Of a stretch of 37,500 nt of DNA, positions 16,292 to 27,426 are shown one piece after another. Source of the DNA: Mesostigma viride (lineage: Eukaryota > Streptophyta > Mesostigmatophyceae > Mesostigmatales > Mesostigmataceae); contig RPFO01002243.1 of the NCBI GenBank assembly GCA_009746045.1, positions 1 through 37,500 of the forward strand, given 5' to 3'. The notes under the pieces are model-generated. The model was not told the origin of the DNA. It saw nothing but the letters and a program-made list of their open reading frames with translations, and made no database searches. A program made the position numbers and the translations under genes. Positions within the stretch are counted from its first letter, which is position 1, and the number at the start of each line of letters is the position of its first letter.

Positions 16292-19200
16292 GAGGCCGGC
16301 CCAGAGGACCCGGCCTCTCCCTACGTGAACTGGACGGCCCGCATCACGCCGGTGGACCCGGTCCTCGGGGAACCACCCATCGACGGGACTGTCCCCCGCA
16401 GGCCTTTCTTTCCCTTCAACCTCCAGCCACACATCGTGGCAGGGATGAAGCAAGCCCCTTGGATGGTCCACTGGTGGATCGGCCCTGGGACCGCGGACAC
16501 CGGGGAAGTCGTCATGTTCTACATGGCGACCTGCGTGCTGCCATCCGCATCCCCTGAGGCAGGCATGGGTGAGATGCCACCCGGTGGCGCCACGGGCATG
16601 CAGACCACGGGGGATGGGGATGTGAGCACTCAACCCTCGGGCCTGGTGGTTCTGGCCTACAGCACGCGATCACTCACTCAGTCCCTCAAGGAGCTTCAGC
16701 TCCGGGGGGGCCGCCTCTTTTTCTCACGCGCGGAGAGCGGGATGTTGGTCATTGCCAGCCAGGGGCGACTATTTATACCTGCAGAGGGACCGGAGGCGCT
16801 CCCGTCCACCATCACGGCGGAGCAGTCGGACGACCCGATCATCGCTGCTGCTGCGCGCCACCTGCGTGGCGTCTTCTCAGGGAGGAATCACACGGGTCGA
16901 GCTGTGAACGCCACCGCGACTGAGGAGGCAGATGCAGTCAACGCGGCCGCCGTGGGCCTTTGCTGGGAGAATTACGAAGACACGGTGAGAGCTGCTCTCC
17001 TTCTCTTTTGTTTGCCTGCATGCTTGCATTCCAGGGCTAATTGCCGCGACGCCATCGCTATCACCAGCAACACCACCATGACCAGCTTGACCAAGATTGC
17101 AGATAAGACTTCTGTCTAAACCTGACGCTCAAAATCCCTGCGGTCAGTGGCCCCAAGGTTTACCCGCATCAAGGGAGGGGAATGTCCTGTCGCCACCCTC
17201 CTGTGTGTGTGATGCTGTAGCACCCCTGGCTGTCCCGCACGCGTCTTGCCGAGGTCTGTAGCACCCCGGTCCCTGTTCTTTTGTCGGCTCTTCAGCGTGG
17301 GCTGACAAGTGAATGCATCTGGTACATGCCAGTTTCGGGTGGGGGGATTCGCGAAGCGTAGCTCTAAGTTGTTGGCCAGGTTCCCCGACACAGGAAATTC
17401 TGATAACGAGGCTGAAATTACAAGCAGAGGGGGGGGGTTGTAATAGTTGGTTTTTGCTAGTTTTTTCGCCTAGAAAGGATCTTTGGGAACACCACCTTCA
17501 AGGTGAAGGCGTCGCTGTTTGGGAAGAAATAGGTGCTCCTGCAGAGCGTCTACCCTACTGGCTTCCGCACTATTGGCTTACCGCACTATTGCCTTTTCCT
17601 ATCGTTCTCTGCTTTATCTGAGCATCCTCCCACTGCCATCCTAGTTGGACAAGAAGTTTTGCCAAATGTGGGATGGTAAGTGGGAAGGAGCACACTCGCC
17701 TGAGTAGGATGCAGAGGCCAAACAGGCATGCCTTTGCGCATCGGCGTCTCCCACTGATCCGCACCCTCAAACCACATGCCTCGATTTTTCCCTACCGATG
17801 CGTGTGTTCAGATATCAATCGACGGCCGCCGCTGGTACCTCCACTGCGAGGGCAAGGACTACGGGGGTGCCAAGGGCCGTCTCTCCTTGGTGGCCGTGGT
17901 TTTGGTCCCTCGCGACGCCATCATGGGCCGCGTGGATGCCAGCAGCCACCGTTCGGTGCTCATCGTGATGGGCGTGACGGTTGCCATCGGGGTTCTGGGC
18001 ATGACTTTTGTCTACTTCTCCACGGTGCATGTCGGGCGCATGGCACGTAAGAAAAAGGAGCTGGAAGGCCAGGTGGAGAAGCAGGTGGGGGAGTTGCAGA
18101 GCATGGCAAAGGAGATGGTGTCATTGCAGTCGATGCTGCCCATGCAACAGGGGCACAACCTCGACTTGCGCACGCCGATGGAGAAAGTGCACGACCTGCT
18201 GGCGTAAGTGAATCATTTGGCATACAGATAGTAGCAGACATTTCAAACGACAATAGCCGTGGGAGCTGCAGACCTGCGCACGCTGGTGGCCAAAGTTCCC
18301 GGCTTGCTGCCGTGAGTGCTGATGGTTGATTATGCGCTAAAGCAAGCGGCAAAACTCATCATGGGTGGTGAATGTATCAAAAAAGTGGACACGCTCTGAG
18401 CTTGCGCACGCAATGAGAGATATGCGCGGTGTGCTGGCGTAGATGACAGGCAAACGATGGAGCTGTGGCCAGATGGGAGGGAGGCAGCTGGTTTGCTGGG
18501 AGCATCACCTGCTGTGGTGAGGCTTGTAGCAGGTGCTCTGCTTCACCCTGTAACAGGTGCCCTGCCTCACAAGACATCAAAAGAGTGTGTCTGATGTCCT
18601 TACATCCGCCATGAACTTGCATCCGCCACGAAGCTGTTACGGATACACCCGGGGTTGCGTCTTCCTGCAAGTTCCTCGAGTACCGTTGGTGGTCCGTGTT
18701 CATGTAATGCTGATGCCACAACAGAAAGCATCTTTGGGGGGGGAAGCGCAGTATGTAGAGAGAGGGTGGCAGAGGGATGGCTATGGTGACGGTCAATAGC
18801 CACATTGTGTATATTTCAGATAGAGCAGAGGAACGGCTTTTCCCAGGGAGATTGAGGCTCATGTGGTGGCAGGGGGGGGTCTTTCTGAGCAAGTTATGCA
18901 ATTGCCTTGTGGGCATATGTTTTCCCATGGATGGGTGTGATTGATGGGTTCACAGGGAGAGGGACCATCGCTGGATACCGGACTCTACGGGAAGTTGTCC
19001 TAGGCTTTTCCGTGTGCACAACCCTGCATACACGGAAGTCCACAATTCGTGCCTTGAGCGGTTGCACGCTTGCAGCATTCGTTTCCTTGTGCTGCCATCC
19101 AGTTTTACGGAGAGCCTCAGCAAGTATGAGGTATATGCTTGGGTGGGTGGATGACTCAGCTAGTCAAAGTTTTGCGTTGGTGGGTGGATGACAAAGCTTT

Positions 19201-22200
19201 GGCGTCTTTTTTCCGCTTGGTGCTTGCGTGTATGCTGGATGGTCATGTGCAGGGATCTTGCCAACGAGCAGGATGGCCCAGGCTCCGACGCGCTGGCCAC
19301 CATCCAGAAGCTGTTGCGTATGCCAGAGCTACACATGCCCCTTGTTCTTCAGCAGCAGATGGGCAGGGGCACACCGGAGTCGACGTTATCGTTGCCCGGC
19401 CAGCCGGACGAACAAGACTTGGAGGTACAGGGTCTAGGCACTATCAGGCAGAGAGGGCCTGATGGTTGGGAGGGGTTAGAGTAAGGCATGAGGTGCCATG
19501 AGGTACGGAAGTAGGGGGGAGAGGGGGGTAAGGAGGGGAGGGCAAGGCGGGGAAAGGGGGGGCTGAATCCATGGAACTGACCACCCAGGGGCAAAACCAC
19601 ATTATTTAGAGTTTGATTTTGGGTATCACAGCAAGTTCACACCCACCGATAATTCCGCTGCATTGTTTTGGGGGGTTCGGGCTAAAAGCCCGGATATTTC
19701 GTGCGTTTTGGGAGTGACGCGGGAGTGACCCGCGTCGGCCCTTGTACGGTCACCAAACCCCTGATCAGGATCAGCGCAGCGCGGCAACAGTAGACCGTAC
19801 CAGATCGCTGGTGTTTAACCAATTCATTGTTCAGGCCGCACTAATTTTCAGTGATCGACAAGGAAATGTACGGCACGAAATAGTTTCAGGGCACAACTCG
19901 GGGCTTTTGGAGTGGGAGTGGACGAGACTGCTCCGGTTCGGCTCATGGTCCGTTCCAGCCACTCCCACCGTAGTTCAGGGGAATTTGCAAAATCCTCACA
20001 ATTTCGGTCGGGAGTGAGGTCACAGGGGGTCACTAATCAAAATTTGCCAGATTTGCTGTTCAGGTGGGAGTACTCCCGATGTGAATGCAAGTCGGGGGTT
20101 TTAGTAAACGGTCTGGATCCTGATTCTACGGAATTAGTGGCGGGTGTGAACATGCTGTCAATTGCCGGTGGGAAATCAGTTGCCGGGTCCTACAGGTGGG
20201 TCGTAAGGCCATCAGCCAGGCATCGCCCTCTTGCCTTTTGAGTTACCGTTTGGCTGTCTCGGCTCGGCCCTTGTTTTCTCACGCAAATGGCACTCAGAAA
20301 TCCCACAACTTATGAAGAGGTGGGCAACAGCCAGTCAAAAGTGGAGGGTTCTTAGGCCCGTTGGCGGGTGGAGGGGGGCATGTCCAAACGTAGGAACAGA
20401 ATGTCATAGCAATGCAAGGAGGGAGGGGTTGTCCCACGGGCTGGGGTATGGAAGCCCTGCTTGCAGGTACAGGATGATGTTGGTAGGTGGCAGCTTGCTT
20501 CTGTTAGTCACAAATAGCAGTAGCATTAGTAGTAGAAATAACAACAAAAATTATAATGACTGTAATGGTTTGAGGGAACTTTGAATGCCCCTCCGTCACA
20601 GCACTGCCTGCATTCCTCGAACTGATCACTATCTGACATAGGCGCTGCTTTTAGAAATGCGACATGATCGCTTACATCACCTATGGCCCCTGCTCGTACC
20701 TTTTTCCAACGTCAGGTGCCTTAATCCCCCTCCGTGCGGATGCCGGGGCCCAGGATCTTTCTTCTCCTCTCTCTCCCTCATGCTCTCTTGCTTGCCCAGC
20801 AGATGCTGAGGACCTTATTATTTTCTTCTCCCCCATGTGCGCTCTTGCCCGCTGTGACGGCACCACCGTGCAACTTTTAACGTGTCCTTTTCTTTATGCT
20901 GCGCAACCAATCGACAAACCTATCTTTTACTGGTAATGCTCGTGCTCGCTCACCCCAGTGATGGACAACGAAACGACCGCGTGGCTGTTTATATGCCATT
21001 CCCCTTACCCTGAATACTCACTCAGCCACATGCCCTCTTTCTCTGCTGGCCCTTGATTTTGCTTGCCCGCCCAGGTGCTGGACGCCGACGTGACCGCGTG
21101 GCTGCGGTCCACCGTGATGCGGCTCCCTGTGGGGACCCCCACGTCCGTCGCCTCCTCCCGCATCGACCCCTCGCGACGCAGCAACAGCGTGGAAGCCGCC
21201 AGTGGCCACGGCAGCAGCCACTCCAACAACAACAGCGCGTCTCAGTTTCGGCGCAGCCGCTTCTCGGAGGAGGTCCAGTTTGAGACCATGCTGGACGTGG
21301 TGGGCATGGTGATTCAAGTCACCGACGACATGGGCAAGGGGGACATGGTGCCCTGGTGCGAGGGGGGAGGGGACGGGCCGGCAGGGGCCCTGCCAGAGAC
21401 CTCGGGGGGCGCCGGCACCAGCAGCGACCCTGCCTCTACGGCGGGTGCCCCCCTGGAGCCTCCGGCGGTGGATGGCCGCGGTCAGTTGCGTGGGCAGCTG
21501 CGGTGTGTGCTTGATCGGGCGGGCAAGTGGAACTTTGACTCGTGGGAGCTGAGGGAGGTGAGCATGGGGCGGCCGATCCTGTGGATGGGGCTGGAGGTGT
21601 TGCGTCGCATGTCACTCATGAGGGAGTTTCGGCTTCCGCTGGAAAAGTTGGTGAAATTCTTGGCCGCGCTGGATGAGGGGATGCCATCGAATGGCTACCA
21701 CAACAGCACGCACATCGCAGATGTGACCAACAGCCTGTTCCACCTGCTCAAAAGCTCGGGGGTGGGCGCGTACTTGACCCGGTTGGACATGCTAGCAGTC
21801 GTCACCGCGGCTCTAGTGCATGATTTTCGGCACCCGGGCCTGAACAACGACTTTGTGGTGAAATCGGCAGATACTCTGGCGCTGCGTTACAATGATCTCA
21901 CTGTACTGGAGAACTACCATGTGTCGGAAGCCTTCTTCCTGATGGCAGAGGCGGATCTGAACTTTTTGGAGGGCCTGAACGCGGACGACTTCAAATACGT
22001 GCGGCGGATGGTCATCGAGATTGTGCTGGCGTCCGACCTGTGAGTTTCTTTTCCCATAATGACATCAGCAAGCAATGCTGGGCAGGCAGTACATTACCAA
22101 TATGTAAACTTGGATGAGCCTCGTTCAGTGCAGCGTGGTTGCTCTCTGGCTCTTGCAAACTTCCCTAATGGTCTCTGACTACTCCCCCCCCCCCCCCCCC

Positions 22201-22286
22201 CTCTCTCTCCCTCTCTCCCTCTCTCCCTCTCTCCCTCTCTCCCTCTCTCCCTCTCTCCCTCTCTCCCTCTCTCTCTCTCTCTGTGC

Positions 22287-22338
<52 letters not shown>

Positions 22339-24275
22339 CCCTCCCTCCCTCCCTCCCTCCCTCTCTCCCTCCCTCCACCCTCTCTCCCTGCCACTTCTTG
22401 CACAAAACCCTTTTGTTCGCCCCCCAGCAAGCGCCACTTTGAAATGGTGGAGGCCTTCAAGGCGCGCACCAAGGACAAGGAGTCGCCGCTGAGCAAATCC
22501 AACGAGGGTGACCGGCTGCTGCTGATGCAGGTCGCGCTGAAGGTGGCTGACATCGGCCATGCCGCCAAGAAGCTGGACATCCACAGGAAGTGGACCAACG
22601 CGATCACCGAGGAGTTCTACCTCCAGGGGGACAAGGAGCGGGAGGCAGGGTTCAAGGTGTCGCCCTTCATGGATCGGGAGAACAATAATCTCGCCAAGAG
22701 CCAGGTATGCTTATCATCCTAATTACTAAGAAGCATCTTGGAGCCAGGTAAACATGGCTCAGGATCGGGAGAACTACTACTCTATAAATAGCCAGGTTAT
22801 AGTTTCATGTGGGCTTTAGGGGTCCTTGCTGCGGTTTGGGAAACGATGGTGGGATGACTGGCGACCATGACAACCTTCCCTTTCACCCTTCAAGCTCACC
22901 CTGACGATCCCTATGCGTGTTGTTGACACAGGGAACCCTACTAGGTCAACAAAAGGCAAGTTAGGGAGAGTTTTCTTCAAATGACATTCCAGATACTTCC
23001 ACATGGACTACCGGCAGGATATAGTCAGAGCTGCCCATTCAACGTCCTCCCCCTACGACCCATGCTCCCTGGAAGTGCCCTTGTTAGTGAAGGTCTGCTA
23101 AAGTGTTGGAGGTCACGGCTGTATTGTAAAGTTTTGGGGGGTATGGGTGGGTTGATGCAGCGCAGGGTCATTAGCCACTGGGCTGGACATAAGCCACTGG
23201 GCAGAGTGTGGGCGGGCGGGGGGGCGGGCGGGCGGGCGGGCGGGCGGGCGGGCGGGCGGGCGGGCGGCGGGCGGGCGGGCGGCGGGCGGCGGCTGGCGGG
23301 CGGGCGGGCGGGCGGGCGGGCGGGCGGGCAGGAGGGCGGGCAGGCGGGCAGGCGGGCGGGCGGGCAGGCGGGCGGGCGGCTGGGCGGGCGGCTGGGCGGC
23401 CGGGCGGCCGGGCGGCCGGGCGGCCGGGCGGGCGGCCGGGCGGCCGGGCGGCCGGGCGGCCGGGCGGCCGGGCGGCCGGGCGGCCGGGCGGGCGGCGGGC
23501 GGGCGGGCGGGCGGGCGGGCGGGCGGGCGGGCGGGCGGGCGGCGGGCGGGCGGGCGGGCGGGCGGGCGGGCGGGCGGGCGGGCGGGCGGGCGGCGGGCGG
23601 GCGGGCGGGTGGGTGGGTGGGTGGGTGGGTGGGTGGGTGTACTTATTGCCCACACATGGTCGAACGTGTTTGTTATCCTGCCAACCAATGATTCTCCCAA
23701 GATAATACTTGTGGGGCGCAAATATGTGGTGCCGCTTTCCAGCCAAACGTCAGGAGTCGCTTTGCCTGGATTGACTACGATGGCTCGTTCAATTTCGACC
23801 CTAACCAGAGGAGGACCCTATCACACAACCCCTGCCACATAATTTGATTTCATGTACTGCTAATGCGGCAATACTTTGACATTGACGATTTTTGTTCGAT
23901 CTCATTCTGTCATCATTTATTTGTCACATGAATCAGGGCATGTTGGTTGTGCGGGGGCTGAGACTATGCAGCGTGCCAAATAGCTTGTGAAACGCATTGA
24001 TTTTTCTGACAGCCTGGCCAGTGCTATTTTTCGTCCAGTCAGCGAGACTTGGGATACTGATGAGGGCCATTTAACTAAAAAAAGTGCATTCCGGGTGAAT
24101 CCGTGAAATTCCACAACGTTTGCCCCTTGACGCACAGCTTGGCTTCTTCTCCTTCATTGCCCTCCCGCTGTTTGAAGCTTGGGTGACAATTTTTCCTGAC
24201 TCTCAGCCCATTATGGAGGAGATGACAGCCAATGTCAAGTACTGGGAGAATGAACGGGATGGTGCAATGGATTGA
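16292..24275 (+). CDS. PDE-1: Cache-sensor receptor cyclic-nucleotide phosphodiesterase (6 exons seen)
   Basis: Exons, by GT-AG sites and matching phase: 16292-16984, 17812-18203, 19253-19424, 21075-22039, 22428-22704, 24138-24275 (878 aa; 5' start unknown). Exons 1-2 form an extracellular dCache-like sensor (SPYVNWTARI, LVVLAYSTRSLTQSLKEL, ISIDGRRWYLHCEG), a TM helix (SVLIVMGVTVAIGVLGMTFV) and a coiled coil (KKELEGQVEKQVGELQ). Exon 3 is a helical linker. Exons 4-6 are a class I PDEase domain with metal-site motifs YHNSTHIADV, HDFRHPGLNNDF and KVADIGH, plus EEFYLQGDKE and SPFMDREN. The invariant nucleotide-binding Gln is the last codon of exon 5 (AKSQ), followed by LGFFSFIALPLF. It should hydrolyse cAMP and/or cGMP at a membrane under control of an external ligand. 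The first exon boundary is tentative. Confidence 0.82.
18263..18442 (+). repeat. Two degenerate copies of the end of PDE-1 exon 2
   Basis: Exon 2 ends with the coding string LDLRTPMEKVHDLLA followed by the GTAAGTG donor. At 18268-18316 a similar string (DLRTLVAKVPGLLP) precedes GTGAGTG. At about 18396-18440 a worse copy (LRT, then AMRDMRGVLA in another frame) precedes GTAGATG. Neither has an acceptor in the right phase, so they look like decayed tandem exon-end duplications inside intron 2. Confidence 0.45.
19629..20157. mobile_element. MITE-like element 1, in PDE-1 intron 3
   Basis: About 529 bp with imperfect terminal inverted repeats of about 30 bp: CAGCAAGTTCACACCCACCG at the left and its near reverse complement ending CATGCTG at the right. 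Flanked by TCA on both sides (19626-19628 and 20158-20160), a possible 3-bp target duplication as made by PIF/Harbinger-type elements. No transposase frame, hence non-autonomous. Confidence 0.6.
20158..21074. other. Remainder of PDE-1 intron 3
   Basis: Non-coding. Short open frames are present but none has splice or motif support. Contains a short AGTAGTAGAAATAACAACAA-type stretch at about 20520-20560. Confidence 0.4.
22183..22380. repeat. Pyrimidine microsatellite (C-run, CTCTCCCT, CT, CCCT) in PDE-1 intron 4
   Basis: A run of C, then about nine CTCTCCCT units, a pure CT tract and CCCT units, ending 47 nt before the exon 5 acceptor. The tract is polypyrimidine on the coding strand and directly precedes the 3' splice site. 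Open frames across it on either strand are low-complexity artefacts. Confidence 0.9.
23210..23639. repeat. 430-bp GGGC/GGCC microsatellite in PDE-1 intron 5
   Basis: Nearly pure GGGC tetramers with a central GGGCGGCC octamer block (about 23385-23490), ending in GGGT units. Very G-rich on the transcribed sense strand, so G-quadruplex formation is expected. All overlapping Gly/Arg/Ala or Pro/Ala/Arg frames are artefacts. Confidence 0.92.
23640..24137. other. Rest of PDE-1 intron 5
   Basis: Non-coding, no recognised element. Confidence 0.4.
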
Positions 24276-24492
24276 ATAAATAGGTGCATAGAGCTATAGG
24301 GCATCGATTTTATATGTCTAGCTTCTACAATGGTTGCATGTGTGTCAGTCTTTAAAGTTTTGTACTGAAGCAGTGGGTCCAACATGCATGAAATAATCCA
24401 GGCAGGCAACATGGGCACACTCAATCAGTTGTCGATTATTGAGCTAAGGGGATGAGACAGCCCAGGGCTACAGTGCACTTTCCTGGAAACCA
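24276..24492. other. PDE-1 3' flank
   Basis: AATAAA overlaps the stop region (24275-24280), a possible polyadenylation signal, although green algae often use other signals. Nothing else recognised. Confidence 0.35.
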
Positions 24493-25880
24493 TTAAAAAA
24501 TTAAATTAAATTAAATTATAACATGCCTCCGTGGGGAGGTCATGTAGCACATATTCCATGATGGATGGGGTGGAGGAAGCCGCGTAATCGAACTATACTA
24601 ACGCTAGGCTATCTAGAAAATCCTAACTACACTACTCATCAAAACGCCTCCTCCGCTTGGGGGGAGGTGGCTTGCCCACAGGGTCGGGCGTGTGCGCCTT
24701 GACAATCTTCTTCCACCGCGTCTTGTCTTGCATGACAGTCCAAAGACGGGAGAGAGAGTGTATGCGGTGCTCAAACTGGGCTGGGACCACTAGGTCGTCC
24801 AGCAACATCTGAACGTAGTTGGTGACAGGTTTCCCTACCTTTTTGGGAATGTCCGCGGGGCCAGGCCAGGTCAGAATATGCCGCCCTGGCTGGCCAAGCC
24901 GCTGGGGGCCGGCCAGACCAAGGGTGGTGTCGACCTGGCTAGTGCGGGCAAGGTGTCCTACAAATGCTATCCTACGCTGCCTAATCTCGTCCGAAACACG
25001 AGGCATGCCATGATACAAAGACTCTGATGACGGACGCTCGGAAAAACCTACGTTAAGGACCTGCCGGAGCATCCTGTAAACTGTGCCGTCGAGCCGAGCT
25101 GCCAGTTTGGGTGGGAGGGTCCACGCCTCGGCGCCATACGTGAGCACCGTGAGGACGAGGACCTTGAAGAGCATGCGTTTGCGGTGCCCGTCCAGGCCCT
25201 TCGAGCGCCAGTAAGGTGTGAGCGAACGGAGCTTGGCCCAGGCGAGGGCGATGCGGGTGTCCACATCGTCGTCGGTGTCAGGAAGCCAGCTCCCCAACAG
25301 CTTGAAGCGGTCGCGGAACGGGACCTCCGTCCCGTCGAGCAGGCGCGGCAGCGGTGGTTTACTGGAGGCCCCTATCACCATCGCCTCAGTCTTGACACTA
25401 ATCTCCAACCCCACCGCCCGCGCCTCCAGGCCCAGGCAGTCCAGCCAGGTCTGAATGTGCTCGGGGCGCTCGATGAGGGTGGTATCATCCGCATAAATCA
25501 GGTCGGCAAGGCGGTACCCCGGTCTAACCCCGCCGTGCTCTTTCACGTTAAGGATGTCCAAGCCTGGCTCGAACCCCTTAAGAGCAGTAAAGCGCGCACG
25601 TGCCCGGCGCATGACGTGATCCACGACAATAATGAACAGGTATGGGGACAGGACACAACCTTGCCACACCCCGTGGTGAAGGGGGAATGGTGGAGTGGTG
25701 CCCTCCGCAGTCCGCACTACGGCCTGTGAGCCCTCATACAGTCGGCGAATGGCAGCAATAAACGCAGGTGGTACCCGATCCAGAGCTAGGATGGCCCAAA
25801 GAGCCTCCCAGAGAACCGTGTCAAAGGCCTTGATATAGTCAACAAAAATGAAGACCAGCGGCAAACTGGAAACCATACCT
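24493..25880 (-). mobile_element. 5'-truncated LINE (non-LTR retrotransposon)
   Basis: Minus-strand element. It contains a reverse transcriptase fragment, then a short 3' region with the hairpin CCTCC-N4-GGAGG (24526-24539) and an AT-rich tail of TTTAA-type units (24493-24519). The 5' side is cut within the RT domain at about 25880, as is usual for target-primed insertions that stop early. It lies in the intergenic space between the two PDE genes. Confidence 0.8.
24632..25876 (-). CDS. LINE reverse transcriptase fragment
   Basis: Open frame of 414 aa, truncated at the N-terminus. It starts just before RT motif A (FIFVDYIKAFDTVLWEALW, catalytic D). The HHGVWQGCVLSPYLF block (usually G-x-x-Q-G-x-x-L-S-P) follows at about residue 68, then DLIYADDTTLI with the catalytic DD at about 127. 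After the palm comes a LINE-type thumb (KLLGSWLPDTDD, RMLFKVLVLTVLTYGAEAWT) and a C-terminal region (RLWTVMQDKTRWKKIVKA) ending in a basic tail. No endonuclease is present because the 5' half is missing. The frame is intact over 1.2 kb, so the insertion is fairly recent, but it cannot be autonomous. Confidence 0.88.
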   Translation of the reverse strand: MVSSLPLVFIFVDYIKAFDTVLWEALWAILALDRVPPAFIAAIRRLYEGSQAVVRTAEGTTPPFPLHHGVWQGCVLSPYLFIIVVDHVMRRARARFTALKGFEPGLDILNVKEHGGVRPGYRLADLIYADDTTLIERPEHIQTWLDCLGLEARAVGLEISVKTEAMVIGASSKPPLPRLLDGTEVPFRDRFKLLGSWLPDTDDDVDTRIALAWAKLRSLTPYWRSKGLDGHRKRMLFKVLVLTVLTYGAEAWTLPPKLAARLDGTVYRMLRQVLNVGFSERPSSESLYHGMPRVSDEIRQRRIAFVGHLARTSQVDTTLGLAGPQRLGQPGRHILTWPGPADIPKKVGKPVTNYVQMLLDDLVVPAQFEHRIHSLSRLWTVMQDKTRWKKIVKAHTPDPVGKPPPPKRRRRFDE

Positions 25881-25900
25881 AATGATTAATTAATTAATCT

Positions 25901-26080
25901 ACACGTAACTGCGTCACATGATCATAAGCCCTCAGGGAAATTAACATGGGATGGGGTGGATGGTTTAGCTATCTAGTACCGAGTTGCAGGCTACGTTGCG
26001 GGCACCACGGCCCGAATCGCTATGCTTGCCAAACTTGGTCACACGCGGAGGCCCCACCGACTGGGGGTAGTGTCCTTCTA
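25901..26080 (+). mobile_element. SINE-like repeat, copy A
   Basis: Begins ACACGTAACTGCGTCACATG, a diverged form of the head palindrome in copies B and D. It shares the internal strings GGGCACCACGGCCCGAATCGC and GGTCACACGCGGAG with copy B in the opposite orientation. Preceded by TTAAT repeats (25885-25898). Its 3' end is replaced by another element's tail. Confidence 0.6.
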
Positions 26081-26130
26081 TCAATTAATTAAACGCGCGC
26101 TCCCGTTGGGGAGTCACGGAGCACAATAAT
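26081..26130 (-). mobile_element. 3' tail of a LINE/SINE relative
   Basis: On the plus strand an AT-rich tail (TCAATTAATTAAA) is followed by hairpin CTCCC-GTTG-GGGAG and a GCACA string. This is the same order as the LINE tail at 24493-24560 and as copy B, so it is the 3' end of a minus-oriented copy. Confidence 0.45.
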
Positions 26131-26487
26131 CAAGCTTTTCATCCCTGTATGTTGCACACTTAGCTGCTGGAATACATAGTGGTGCAGGTGCACTTTGTGC
26201 ACCCAGAGCAGGTGTAGTTTACACCCTACCCTTGCAGGAAGTAGCCCAGAATGTATTAAAAGCCATTAATGCCCCTTCTCAGGCTGTCGCGTGTGCGTGC
26301 CATTATATCCTAGCCTATCACTTGGAAGGCATATCCATAGCAATAGAGTACTCTTGTGTGTGATCCACTATATTCCCCCCCACTTTTTAGCTCGAAAAAA
26401 TGAAGAGCCAAAAAGTCAAAAAGAGGATCACATAGGGAAAAAAAATTCCCACGACAGGACCACACATGCTTTTCAAATAGGCTAAGC

Positions 26488-26600
26488 AATAACCTCTTCA
26501 GTGCTTTTTCAAGGATAAGCATAATCCTCTTCATGGCTTTTTCAAGGATAAGCCTAATCCTCTTCATAGCTTTTTAAAGGATAAGCTTAATCCTCTTCCA
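26488..26600. repeat. 33-bp tandem repeat, about 3.3 copies
   Basis: AGGATAAGC recurs at 26512, 26545 and 26578 (period 33). The unit contains GGATAAG-C/T-TAATCC, itself nearly palindromic. Non-coding. Confidence 0.7.
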
Positions 26601-27127
26601 AGTGCTTGATTCTGCAAGCAGCTTGGGTATATCTCCGGCTCAGGCTGTCCGAACTGAACCCGCCAAGGGTTGTTCGCTCGTTAAAATCCAGTGTGATGCA
26701 GGTCACGGACATACTTGGCCGCCGACCTCATGACAGGCAATTCCGTAGCCAGCCAGGTGTAGAATAAAACCATGATGCTTTATATATTTGGAAAGCAACC
26801 AAACCATTCACATTTAATTTCAAAAGACATCGACAAGAATACAAGTGTTGTCTAGTCGTATAATGTCGTACTTGTGCGTCACTGTCCAAATAAGGCTAAG
26901 CGGTTCTTGATAACCTAGCAGGCCTCGGGTGACGCCACACTGCTCCGCTTGGCTTACGGCTGGCAGTGTCCTTTAGCGCCCCCTATCCTGTCTACCTATC
27001 CCGCTTACCCCAGCTATGGCTCACTGGCCAACGACGACCGGGTTCCTTCCCGAGTCTCGCCCACAATACCCACATCATCTTGACGAAACCAAACAGTTAT
27101 CACTTCCGTCAACCAATCTCATGACAA
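26601..27127. other. Intergenic DNA, nothing recognised
   Basis: No gene, RNA or clear repeat seen. Confidence 0.4.
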
Positions 27128-27426
27128 CCGTAGTGGCTCTTATATGTGTACGCTTAATTATCGTACGAGGGCTTTTAGCGATTTTTGTTACGCGTACGGG
27201 GTTTTGGGGATTTTTTCTTAGTGTACGTAGGTATATCGTAAGGGTATATCGTAGGTATATTTGGGAGGGAGTACCCTAGGGACAACATATGGAAGCCCCT
27301 CATACGTATATCGTAGCATCTGAGGGTGATATCTTGGGATGTACGAGGCCGAAAGGAGGTTTTTTTTCGGCCTGTACGGGGTTGATTCGTACATAATTAG
27401 GCGTACTGATATAAGAGCCACTACGG
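27128..27426. mobile_element. MITE-like element 2
   Basis: About 299 bp bounded by inverted repeats of about 38 bp with few mismatches: CCGTAGTGGCTCTTATAT at the left and its reverse complement at 27409-27426, continuing inward with GTACGC and TAATTAT blocks. The interior is T/G-rich with repeated GTATATCGTA and a CCGAAAGG...TTTTTCGG hairpin near 27349-27370. No transposase. Flanking AA on both sides might be a 2-bp target duplication, but this is weak. Confidence 0.7.

Noticed and set aside
22094-22722. Long ORFs on both strands across the CT microsatellite
   Set aside because: Low-complexity Ser/Leu/Pro or Arg/Glu products; only 22428-22704 is a real exon.
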